64,000 bases of DNA, from assembly GCF_033097365.1 (NCBI RefSeq), contig NZ_AP028461.1, positions 10,939,501 to 11,003,500 on the forward strand. The letters are read 5' to 3'. Both the position numbers and the translations under genes were made by a program. Shown piece after piece: positions 51,333 through 58,819 of the stretch (positions within the stretch are counted from its first letter, which is position 1; every line of letters begins with the position of its first letter). The DNA comes from Actinoplanes sichuanensis (GTDB lineage: Bacteria; Actinomycetota; Actinomycetes; Mycobacteriales; Micromonosporaceae). Below the pieces are notes generated by a model. The model had not been told where the DNA came from. It was given only the letters and a program-made list of their open reading frames with translations, and made no database searches.

Positions 51333-51680
51333 CTAGCGCTTGCTGTGGTACGCCTCGACGACCTCACTCGGGATCCGTCCACGTTCCGAGACGGTGAAGC
51401 CGTTCTTGTTGGCCCACTCCCGAATGGCCTGATTCTGGTCGCGGCTGGAACGGCTCGAGACGGCCGGAACTGCGCGACGGGCAGGGGTCGGAACGTTACC
51501 GTTCCGGCCCAGCCGGGTGGCTGCGGAGAGGAACGGTTCCAAAGCTTTACGCAGCTTGCCGGCGTTCTTCTCGGACAGGTCGATCGTGTAGTTGACGCCG
51601 TCGAGGCCGAATTCGACGGTGCGGTCCGCTTCCGTACCGTCGAGGTCGTCGGTCAGCACGGTAATTATCTGCTTGGCCAT
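51333..51680 (-). CDS. lsr2: Lsr2 family nucleoid-associated protein
   Basis: 115 residues. N-terminal dimerisation domain [41 protein letters not shown]-terminal DNA-binding domain with [28 protein letters not shown], where RGR contacts the minor groove of AT-rich DNA. It silences AT-rich, often horizontally acquired genes (H-NS analogue). The ATG at 51680 is fixed by the family N-terminus; GGAG is about 11 nt upstream. The frame stays open upstream but has no family match. Confidence 0.97.
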   Translation of the reverse strand: MAKQIITVLTDDLDGTEADRTVEFGLDGVNYTIDLSEKNAGKLRKALEPFLSAATRLGRNGNVPTPARRAVPAVSSRSSRDQNQAIREWANKNGFTVSERGRIPSEVVEAYHSKR

Positions 51681-51880
51681 GGTTGTTCGACTCCTACAGC
51701 GAGTTATTCGGCTGACGCTGCGCGCACACGCCAGTCCAGCTCGCGAATGCTCGTCGTCGCATTCATTCTGTCGTCCGGAAGGCGGCCAGTGCAAATTGCC
51801 CGTTCTGGCATGTCGCAATTGCCTGGTACGAACCGGCCCGCAGGCCTTTTCGCCGATGTGAATGTGCGGTAACGTCGCAG

Positions 51881-51896
51881 GTGGGAGCGCTCCCAC
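51881..51896. promoter_or_regulatory. LacI-family operator (CebR-box-like palindrome)
   Basis: GTGGGAGCGCTCCCAC, a perfect 16-bp palindrome; its inner 14 bp TGGGAGCGCTCCCA equals the consensus bound by cellobiose-type LacI regulators (CebR) in Streptomyces. It lies 16 nt upstream of the ATG of a tiny ORF. Confidence 0.75.
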
Positions 51897-51912
51897 TTCC
51901 TCTGGAGGGTAG

Positions 51913-51999
51913 ATGAGACGCGCCGTGCAAGTCGTGACACCGGCTGGCCTGGTGGCCTTCGCGGTCGCCACCGCGATCGTCGCCGCCGAGCCGGCCTGA
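51913..51999 (+). CDS. 28-residue membrane/signal-peptide-like small ORF
   Basis: Starts [16 protein letters not shown], followed by an Ala/Val-rich hydrophobic stretch and ends AAEPA. Basic N-terminus plus one hydrophobic segment is either a single-pass micropeptide or a signal peptide cut off from a lost secreted protein. TGGAGGG is 4 nt from the ATG, a very good ribosome site. A CebR-type operator lies just upstream and a palindromic hairpin 9 nt downstream, so the unit looks complete. Too short for homology by eye. Confidence 0.5.
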   Translation: MRRAVQVVTPAGLVAFAVATAIVAAEPA

Positions 52000-52008
52000 G
52001 CCCCGCCC

Positions 52009-52026
52009 GCGCTCGAAATCGAGCGC
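52009..52026 (+). terminator. Palindromic hairpin after the 28-codon ORF
   Basis: GCGCTCGA-AA-TCGAGCGC, 8-bp perfect arms, 9 nt past the stop. Without a T-run, so terminator function is tentative. Confidence 0.45.
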
Positions 52027-52421
52027 TGGTCCGCAGCGTAGTGGACCTTGCGCGCCCGACGCCACCGCCAGGTGGCCCTCGACCCGAGCCGCCTCGTCGC
52101 CGATTCTCCGGTGCCGGGGCGGTTCGCCGTTTCCGGGTTCGGCGGTCACTCACAACCTTCGCCGCCGGGGCAAATGATCACCCGGGAGTGGTCGGCCCGG
52201 CCGCCTGCTCGGGTCGCCTGTCTGGTTCAGCGCGGTCGCGGGCGGGGTCGCCTTCCCGGCGGACTCGTGCCCGCTCGGGTCGATGCCATGTTTAGCCCGG
52301 CTCCGGTTGATTCGCCCCGGGGTGTTCGGTTTAGCTGACTCGCTCGTTGCGGTCCGCTTGGGCGACCGGTCCGGGCTGGGCTTTTCCTGTCGTTTGCTCC
52401 TCGTCGTTCATTTCGGCGTTC

Positions 52422-52505
52422 GCTCCTGGCAGCTCGCACCTAGAGGTTCACTCCTGATTGATTGCTCCTGGCGGTTCGCTCCTAGGGGCGTGCTCCTGGT
52501 TGTTT
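52422..52505. repeat. 14-bp degenerate tandem repeat, six copies
   Basis: Units start at 52422, 52436, 52450, 52464, 52478 and 52492; consensus GCTCCTGGCGGTTC. The GCTCCT half is best kept (GCACCT and ACTCCT in two units). A possible further copy lies at 52506. Confidence 0.8.
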
Positions 52506-52696
52506 GTTCTGGTTGTCGGCTGATGTGCCGCCGCTCGGTGCTTGCTCGTCGGCTGTTCGAGGTCCCTGCTGCGGCCTGTGATTCTGGGGTGATTTGTGAG
52601 GTTGGGTGCGGGTCGTGGAAGCGGCGGCGGTTCGTGAGGTGGTCGAAATGGCGGAAAGGCTGTAAGCATGTAATCACGTAAGTTTGGGAGGTTGAG

Positions 52697-53248
52697 ATGC
52701 GAGTTCGTTTTGCCCAACAGGGTGGTCGTGCTGAGCCGCCCGCCGCTGACGACGCCGCCGCCTGGATCGCCGGTGCGGTTCCGGATGGCTGGTTCGCCGA
52801 GCGGCCCGAAGTCGTCATCGATCGTGACGAGATCATCATCTGGGGCCGGCTGCCTCGGCCCGAGATGGGCGAAGAGGTGACCGAGGCTGATGCGGCCGCG
52901 GCCCAGGCCGGGCGGATCGCCCAGTTCCGCGAGGACACCCGGGACGCCCGGATCCGGGTGGCTCGTCAGGTCGAGCACCGCTACCAGCGCAAGGTCGCGT
53001 GGGGTGCCCGCTGCGGCGACGCGTCGGAGTTGTTCACCCACCTGTCGGCGCCGGTGATGACCCGGCTGCGCCAGCCGGAGCGGCAGGTTCTCGACACCCT
53101 CGTCGACGCGGGGGTGGCCCGGTCCCGGTCCGAGGCGTTGGCCTGGTGCGTCAAGCTGGTCGGCCGGCACACCGAGGACTGGCTCACCGACCTTCGCACC
53201 GCCATGACCCAGGTCGACGAGCTCCGCCGCCGGGGCCCGGACGCCTGA
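52697..53248 (+). CDS. Conserved hypothetical protein with ribbon-helix-helix-like C-terminus
   Basis: 183 residues, family not recognised. The N-terminal half is acidic (DAAAWIAGAVPDGWFAERPEVVIDRDEIIIWGRLPRP). A charged helix EDTRDARIRVARQVEHRYQRKVAWG follows, and the C-terminal part reads LDTLVDAGVARSRSEALAWCVKLV, the pattern of a ribbon-helix-helix or similar small DNA-binding helix pair. GGGAGG is 5 nt before the ATG at 52697. A regulator role is an inference. Confidence 0.78.
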   Translation: MRVRFAQQGGRAEPPAADDAAAWIAGAVPDGWFAERPEVVIDRDEIIIWGRLPRPEMGEEVTEADAAAAQAGRIAQFREDTRDARIRVARQVEHRYQRKVAWGARCGDASELFTHLSAPVMTRLRQPERQVLDTLVDAGVARSRSEALAWCVKLVGRHTEDWLTDLRTAMTQVDELRRRGPDA

Positions 53249-53295
53249 CCCCGGTCGCCGAAAATCCGGCGTGGTGGCCTGCGCTGCGCATCAGA

Positions 53296-53344
53296 CCGCT
53301 GGTCACCACGCCGCGGGTATGGATTTCCGCGCGGTGACCAGCGG
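53296..53344. terminator. Bidirectional hairpin between convergent genes
   Basis: CCGCTGGTCACC (53296-53307) pairs with GGTGACCAGCGG (53333-53344), with further CCGCG/CGCGG pairing inside. It lies between the hypothetical gene and the GGDEF-EAL gene. Confidence 0.7.
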
Positions 53345-53445
53345 GCCTGGTGGGGCCGTTGGTGACCACGTTGCGGGCGGTAGACCGGCGTGTGGTGAGC
53401 CGCGGCGTGGATCGGGCCACAGAGCATCATGCGGTTCAGGGTGGG

Positions 53446-56400
53446 TCAGACGGCAATGGACTGGGGGCTTCGGAGCCAGGCCAGCACCTCGGTCGGACCC
53501 AGCGGACTGGAGAACAGGAACCCCTGGCCCAGCGGGCAACCCAGACGGACCAGGACGTCCCGGTGGGCGACGTCCTCGATGCCCTCGGCCACGACGGTCA
53601 GGCCCAGCGACTGGGCGAGGCTCACGATTCCGCTGACCAGGGCCATCGGCTGCTGCCCGAGGATCATGTCGTCGATGAACGTCTTGTCGATCTTGATGAC
53701 GTCGATCGGGCGGGACCGCAGGTAGCCGAGGGACGAGTAGCCCGTACCGAAGTCGTCGATCGCGATCCGGATGCCCATCTCGCGCAGGACGCCCAGGTCG
53801 GTCCAGATCCGTTCGTCGTCCTTCACCAGCAGTGTCTCGGTGATCTCCAGCATCAGCGACTCGGGCGGGACCCCGGTATGCGCGAGCGCCGTCCGGACCT
53901 GCTCGACGAACCCGCTCTCCCGGAACTGCCGGACCGACACGTTGACGCTCATGTACGGCGCCTGCCCGGCCGGCAGGATGCGCCGCCACTCGGCGACCGT
54001 ACGCAGCGCCTCCTCCAGCACCCAGCGGCCCATCGGCAGGATCAGCCCACTCTCCTCGGCGACCTCGATGAACTGGTCCGGCGTGACGACGCCCCGCTTC
54101 GGGTGATGCCAGCGGACCAGCGCCTCGAAACCGACCGCGGTACCGGACGGCAGGTCGACGATCGGCTGGTAGTGCAGCAGGAAATGACCTTCGTTGACGG
54201 CGTGGTCGAGCGCCGACCGCAGTTCCAGCCGTTCGACCATCTCGTTGTGCAGGTGCGCCTGGTAGCGGCGCCACTGGTTCTTTCCGGCGCCCTTGGCCAC
54301 GTACAACGCGAGGTCGGCCTGGCGCAGCAACTCGTCGGCGTCGCCGCCCTCGGGGGTGGTGGTGATGCCGATGCTGGCCATCGCGTACAGCGGCTTGGCG
54401 TCCGTCATGATCGGCTCGGCGAGAGCGGTGAAGATCCGGTTGGCGGTCTCCTCGACGGCGCCGGGGTCGTTGACGTTCTCCACGATCGCGGCGAACTCGT
54501 CACCACCGAGCCGGGCCGCGGTGTCGTCGGCCCGCAGCGCCCCGGCGATCCGGTGCGCCACCTCGATCAGCAGCTGGTCGCCGACCGCGTGACCGAGCGT
54601 GTCGTTGACCATCTTGAAGTCGTCCAGGTCGATGAAGAGCACACCGATCACCGAGCCGTCGCGGGTGCTTCGGGCCACCGCGTGGGCCAGTCGGTCGTTG
54701 AAGAGCACCCGGTTCGCCAGGCCGGTCATCGCGTCGTGGAACGCCTGGTGGGTGAGCTCGTTCTGCAGGCGACGCTGCTCGGTGACGTCGCGCATGGTGA
54801 TGACCAGGCCGGACACCGTCGGTTCGGTACGCAGGTCCCGGCAGTGCAGTTCGAGGAGCACCTCGGTACGCCGGTTGCCCCGCGCCCGGAAGTCGAGCTG
54901 CTGCTCCAGCTGGTGCCCGCCTCGGACGGCCGTGAGCACGTCACCGAGCCGGGCCCGTTCGCCAGGGTGGATCACCTCGGGCAGCAGGGCCCCGGTCGGG
55001 TCGCTGCCGAAGACACCGACCGCGGACGGGCTGGCGTACTGGATCCGGTCGTCCTCGTCCAGGATCGTGATCACGTCGGCGGTGTTCTGGATCAGCGTCC
55101 GGAAGTAGGTCTCGCTGTTACGCCGGGCCACCTCGTGCCCGAGCGCGATCCGTTCCAGCGCCAGCGCCACCTGCGCGGCCAGCACCTCCACCGACCGCTG
55201 CAACTCCAGCAGCGCCCAGGTCGGTGCGCCCACGTGCAGGACACCCACCAGCGGGTCGCCGCCCGGACGGTCCTTCAGGACCATCGGGCAGCGCAGCGTC
55301 TTGGTGAACTGGGTGAGGCGTACCGCCACCGCCCAGTCCACGTCACGCGTGGTGACCAGGCGGGCCGCGGTGCCTGTCGCCCGGTCCACGGAAGCCTGCG
55401 CGGCGGCCTCCGGCGACTGCGGCTCGGTCTGCGCGATCGCTATCGCCAGCACCACCCCGTGCGGCACGTCACCCGGGATCAGTTGGGCGACCGCGGTGCG
55501 TACGGCCAGCCCGACCGCCTCACTGTCGACGGCCGAGACGAGCACCGCCGAGGCCTCCCGCAGCGCCCGTTCCCGGGACATCGCCTGCCGGAAGCTCGCC
55601 ATGATGCCGGCCATCCGGGCCAGCACCAGCGCCACCATCAGCGTGCTGAGCGCGGCCACCACGGTCAGGCCGGCGAACTGGCCGTCCCGGAACATCTTCA
55701 CCAGCAGCACGGTCGGCGCGACCATGGCCGCGAATCCGAGCAGCGCCAGCCGGGCGTGACTGGTCTCGGCGGGCGGTGCCTCGGCCGGCCGGGTCAGCTC
55801 GGCCATCGACGGGATCAGCGCGGCCAGCCCGGCCGCCGTGTAGAGCGCCAGATGACCGAATCCGGACGCCCGGCCCACGTCGGCGACGAGCAGCGCCACC
55901 ACCCCGGCACCGAGCAGATAGCCGGGCGCGACCAGCCGGCCCGGCATGGTCGCCAGCCGGACCAGCAGCCCCATGCAGAGCAGGTCGGCGACCGGCATGG
56001 CGATCTCGGTCCACCCGGTGGCGGCCGACCCCTCCAGCCGCGGGCCGACCACGAACGTCCAGATCAGCAGTGCCACCCCGGACGTGACGGTGAGCGCGTC
56101 GAGCAGGCCGGCCATGTCCCGGGACGCGCTGGTGCGGCGGTCCACGAAACCGGCCAGGGCGACGGCCAGCGCGGCGTACGCGACCAGCAGCAGCGCGATC
56201 CCGGCCGGTTCCAGCCAGGTCAGCCAGTTGGTGATGAACGACGGGGCGTACGCGGCGGCGCCACCGGCCGCGGACAGGACGACCGCCCCGGCCAGCACCC
56301 ACCACGGTTTGACGTCGTCCGGCTGACTTCGCCGGATCCCCACGGAGAGCGCCACCACGGCGGACACCCCGGCGACCAGCCGCAGGGGCGCCTGCAGGCC

Positions 56401-56475
56401 CGGCTGCAGCCCGAAGGCCACGGCGAGCACCACCATCCAGGCGCCGAAGATGGTGGCAGGCCACCGTGTCGGCAT
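53446..56475 (-). CDS. Membrane GGDEF-EAL cyclic-di-GMP protein with PAS domain
   Basis: 1009 residues. The N-terminal part (about 1-300) has some nine to ten membrane helices of a sensor type, then a GAF-like region (about 300-440), PAS (about 453-575, YFRTLIQNTADVITILDEDD), GGDEF (GGDEF at 657-661) and EAL (EAL at 784-786 in GFEALVRWHHP). The RADD at 648-651 keeps the RxxD inhibitory site. EAL motifs ITETLL, IDDFGTGYSSL, IKIDKTFI and VVAEGIE are intact, so both synthesis and breakdown of c-di-GMP are possible. ATG 56475 with GGGAGGGAG upstream. An antisense frame open along its whole length is a shadow. Confidence 0.92.
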   Translation of the reverse strand: MPTRWPATIFGAWMVVLAVAFGLQPGLQAPLRLVAGVSAVVALSVGIRRSQPDDVKPWWVLAGAVVLSAAGGAAAYAPSFITNWLTWLEPAGIALLLVAYAALAVALAGFVDRRTSASRDMAGLLDALTVTSGVALLIWTFVVGPRLEGSAATGWTEIAMPVADLLCMGLLVRLATMPGRLVAPGYLLGAGVVALLVADVGRASGFGHLALYTAAGLAALIPSMAELTRPAEAPPAETSHARLALLGFAAMVAPTVLLVKMFRDGQFAGLTVVAALSTLMVALVLARMAGIMASFRQAMSRERALREASAVLVSAVDSEAVGLAVRTAVAQLIPGDVPHGVVLAIAIAQTEPQSPEAAAQASVDRATGTAARLVTTRDVDWAVAVRLTQFTKTLRCPMVLKDRPGGDPLVGVLHVGAPTWALLELQRSVEVLAAQVALALERIALGHEVARRNSETYFRTLIQNTADVITILDEDDRIQYASPSAVGVFGSDPTGALLPEVIHPGERARLGDVLTAVRGGHQLEQQLDFRARGNRRTEVLLELHCRDLRTEPTVSGLVITMRDVTEQRRLQNELTHQAFHDAMTGLANRVLFNDRLAHAVARSTRDGSVIGVLFIDLDDFKMVNDTLGHAVGDQLLIEVAHRIAGALRADDTAARLGGDEFAAIVENVNDPGAVEETANRIFTALAEPIMTDAKPLYAMASIGITTTPEGGDADELLRQADLALYVAKGAGKNQWRRYQAHLHNEMVERLELRSALDHAVNEGHFLLHYQPIVDLPSGTAVGFEALVRWHHPKRGVVTPDQFIEVAEESGLILPMGRWVLEEALRTVAEWRRILPAGQAPYMSVNVSVRQFRESGFVEQVRTALAHTGVPPESLMLEITETLLVKDDERIWTDLGVLREMGIRIAIDDFGTGYSSLGYLRSRPIDVIKIDKTFIDDMILGQQPMALVSGIVSLAQSLGLTVVAEGIEDVAHRDVLVRLGCPLGQGFLFSSPLGPTEVLAWLRSPQSIAV

Positions 56476-56546
56476 CGGTGCTCCCTCCCGACGTACCCCC
56501 TTGTCGAACTGATCGGCCCGGTTGCCGCACATCTGAGTGGCGACGG

Positions 56547-56552
56547 CACAAT
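56547..56552 (+). promoter_or_regulatory. Possible leaderless -10 for the methyltransferase gene
   Basis: CACAAT, 7 nt, then the GTG at 56560. Confidence 0.35.
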
Positions 56553-56559
56553 CGCAGGC

Positions 56560-57189
56560 GTGCTTCTGGAGTTCGTTCGTGCCCACACCGTGTCGGCGCC
56601 GGTCCCGTTCGTGCCCGAGGTCTCGCTGTTCCAGGCGGCGGACCCGATCGCCCTGTGGGAGGCCACCGAGTCGGCCGGGCCCCCGCAGCCGCCGCCGTTC
56701 TGGGCGTTCGCGTGGGCCGGCGGTCAGGCTCTGGCCCGGCACGTCCTCGACGACCCGGACCTGGTCGCCGGGCGCAGCGTCCTCGATCTGGCGACCGGTT
56801 CCGGCCTGGTCGCGGTCGCTTCGGCCAAGGCCGGCGCGACGCCGGTGACGGCCAACGACATCGATCCGCTCTCGCTCGCCGCGGCACAGGCCAATGCCGA
56901 GGCCAATGGGGTACGGGTGACGACAGTCGAAGCGGACCTGCTGGACAGCGACGACAGGTACGGTGTCGTGCTCGCCGGTGACGTCTTCTACAGCCGGGAG
57001 ATGGCCGGGCGGGTGCTGCCGTTCCTGCGCCGGGCCGCCGGTCGTGGCTCACTGGTGCTGGTCGGTGACCCGGGCCGGGCCTACCTGCCGGAGGGTCTGA
57101 TCCAGCGGGCGGTCTACGACGTCCCGGTGATCGAGGAGTTGGAGAGCATGCCGATCCGCCGCACCACCGTCTGGCAGGTCACCGCCTGA
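56560..57189 (+). CDS. SAM-dependent methyltransferase, ETFB/PrmA-like
   Basis: 209 residues. SAM site VLDLATGSGLVAVASAKAG, TANDIDPLSLAAAQANAEANG and VLAGDVFYSREMA, with an aromatic PPFWAFAWAGGQALARHVLD segment typical of the protein-lysine methyltransferase group related to ETFB-KMT. Target protein unknown. GTG start, no Shine-Dalgarno. Divergent from the GGDEF-EAL gene, with 84 nt between. Confidence 0.87.
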   Translation: MLLEFVRAHTVSAPVPFVPEVSLFQAADPIALWEATESAGPPQPPPFWAFAWAGGQALARHVLDDPDLVAGRSVLDLATGSGLVAVASAKAGATPVTANDIDPLSLAAAQANAEANGVRVTTVEADLLDSDDRYGVVLAGDVFYSREMAGRVLPFLRRAAGRGSLVLVGDPGRAYLPEGLIQRAVYDVPVIEELESMPIRRTTVWQVTA

Positions 57190-57297
57190 CCGCGGTGACG
57201 GCGACGGGCATGCATGAGCCGGCGGCGGGCGGGTCTCCGGACGGACCGCCTGCGGCGTCCGCCGCGTGCCACGGGATCCGGCGTAGGTCGTACCGAA

Positions 57298-58011
57298 TCA
57301 GAGGTTGAGAAGTTCGAAGCCGTCGGCGACGGTGACGTCCGGTTCGGCCTGGTCGCCGCCGGAGTCCTCGCGGCCGGACGGCATCAGGATGGCCGTGCCG
57401 ATGTCGGCGCGCCGGGCGCACGCGATGTCGCGCCGCCGGCTGTCGCCCACGAACCAGCAGGCCGACGGTGCGATGCCGAGGGCGTCGGTGGCATTCCAGA
57501 TCATCTGCGGGTTGGGTTTGCGGACGCCCGCCTCGTCGCTGTAGACCTGCACCGCGAAGAGCCGCCCGACCCCGGCCTTGGCCAGGTAGTCGCGGTGCGC
57601 CGCCCCGCAGAGCGTGTTGCTGACGACGCCGAGCGGGACATCCTTCGCCGCGCAGGCGGTGAGGAACTCGGCGATGCCCGGCCGCAGTGTCCAGCCCTCA
57701 CGCCACGCCCAGTCGTAGCTGAGGCGGGTGATCTGACCGCGGACCCTGGCCTGGGCCAGCGGCGGCCAGTCGTGGATCACGAACCGATCCCAGACGGCGA
57801 GATGCGACAACTCGTCCGGCCAGTCCTCGTCACGCCACGCGGCGTAGGCGGCGGCGCCGTCGATCAGCGACTGCTGGATCCGGCCCGGGGAGAGCGCGCC
57901 CTCGATCAGGTTGTAGAGGCGCAGCACCAGATCGGGACGCTCGGCCCGGAACGGCGCGTCGGCGAGGACCCCGCCGAAGTCGAGCAGGACCGCCGCCGGC
58001 CGGATCACCAT
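57298..58011 (-). CDS. HAD-superfamily hydrolase
   Basis: 237 residues. Motif I AVLLDFGGVLAD (the usual DxD second Asp position is Gly, DFGG, as in several HAD subfamily members), motif II VVSNT, motif III Lys in GVRKPNPQMI, motif IV VGDSRRRDIACARRADIG. Phosphatase of unknown substrate. Its ATG overlaps the stop of ppgK by one base (TGATG), so it is in an operon with the glucokinase; a sugar-phosphate substrate is possible. Ends with the recurrent TGATTCGGTACG sequence. Confidence 0.9.
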   Translation of the reverse strand: MVIRPAAVLLDFGGVLADAPFRAERPDLVLRLYNLIEGALSPGRIQQSLIDGAAAYAAWRDEDWPDELSHLAVWDRFVIHDWPPLAQARVRGQITRLSYDWAWREGWTLRPGIAEFLTACAAKDVPLGVVSNTLCGAAHRDYLAKAGVGRLFAVQVYSDEAGVRKPNPQMIWNATDALGIAPSACWFVGDSRRRDIACARRADIGTAILMPSGREDSGGDQAEPDVTVADGFELLNL

Positions 58012-58778
58012 CAGCGCTGCCCCAGCGTCCAGGCGCGGACCCCGCCGACGATGCCCGCCGTGTTGGGCACCACGACCACGTCGTCGCCCATCCGGGCCAG
58101 CTGCGTCGGAGTGATCAGCCGGGAGTTGCCGCCGCCCAGGTAGACCCGGTCCCACAGGAAGACCGGGCGGAAGCCCTCGACCACGTTGCGCACCCGGCGC
58201 GACCAGAGCGCGTCGCCGAGCCGGCGGCGCTCATGCTCGCCGATGTACGTGTCATAGGACATCCCCCACCGCACCGGGGCCTGCGACATCTCCAGGTGCG
58301 GGGCCAGCTCCCCCCCGTCGAAGAGCGCGCAGCCCAGCCCGGTGCCGAGGGTCAGCACCAGCTCACAGCCGGTCCCGGCGACCACCCCGGCGCCGTGCAC
58401 CTCGGCGTCGTTGAGCACCAGCGTGGGCAGCCCGAACGCGTCGGCCAGCGCGGTCCGTGCGTCGAACCCGTGCCACGCCTGCACCAGCTCCGGATCGACC
58501 TTGGTCCGCGGCCCGGACCGGGTCACGTAGTGCGGGGTCGCCACCACCACGCCGTGCCGGATCATGCCGGGCATGCCGACGGTGACCCGGTCCGCGTGCG
58601 GCAGCTGCTCACCGAGGGAGACCAGCGTCTTGACGAACAGGTCGGGTGGCAGGGGATAGGGCGTCGGCACCCGGATCGGCTGGGCCCGCATCGTCCCGGC
58701 CTCGTCGAGGACGGACCCCTTGATGCCGCCGCCGCCACAGTCGATCGTCAGGGTGAATGCCACCCGGCCAGTGTGCAT
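58011..58778 (-). CDS. ppgK: Polyphosphate glucokinase (ROK family)
   Basis: 255 residues. LTIDCGGGGIKGSVLD (phosphate-binding), GMPGMIRHGVV, catalytic Asp in LVLNDAEVHGAG and the LTLGTGLGCALFDGGELAPHLEM segment match actinobacterial polyphosphate/ATP glucokinases. Phosphorylates glucose using polyphosphate or ATP. In mycobacteria ppgK lies beside suhB and sigA; here it is 54 kb away. ATG 58778 with GGGGAGGTGA upstream. Confidence 0.88.
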   Translation of the reverse strand: MHTGRVAFTLTIDCGGGGIKGSVLDEAGTMRAQPIRVPTPYPLPPDLFVKTLVSLGEQLPHADRVTVGMPGMIRHGVVVATPHYVTRSGPRTKVDPELVQAWHGFDARTALADAFGLPTLVLNDAEVHGAGVVAGTGCELVLTLGTGLGCALFDGGELAPHLEMSQAPVRWGMSYDTYIGEHERRRLGDALWSRRVRNVVEGFRPVFLWDRVYLGGGNSRLITPTQLARMGDDVVVVPNTAGIVGGVRAWTLGQR

Positions 58779-58819
58779 GCGGATCACCTCCCCGGACAGT
58801 GATTGTGCCGGGTGTCCGG

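Larger units (their letters stand above)
52000..52696. other. Long gene-free interval
   Basis: 697 nt between the 28-codon ORF and the next gene. 52009-52026 is a palindrome and 52422-52505 a 14-bp tandem repeat. 52027-52330 is GC-rich and 52330-52680 unusually T-rich on the plus strand. No protein family or RNA gene recognised. Confidence 0.7.

Noticed and set aside
51681..51971. Lsr2 extended upstream to 51971
   Set aside because: The family begins MAKQI at 51680; upstream codons lack similarity and overlap the operator region's downstream flank.
53350..57189. Plus-strand frame open for 1279 codons
   Set aside because: It is antisense to the GGDEF-EAL gene, with His/Asp/Arg-rich shadow composition; only its last 210 codons (from GTG 56560) form a real methyltransferase.
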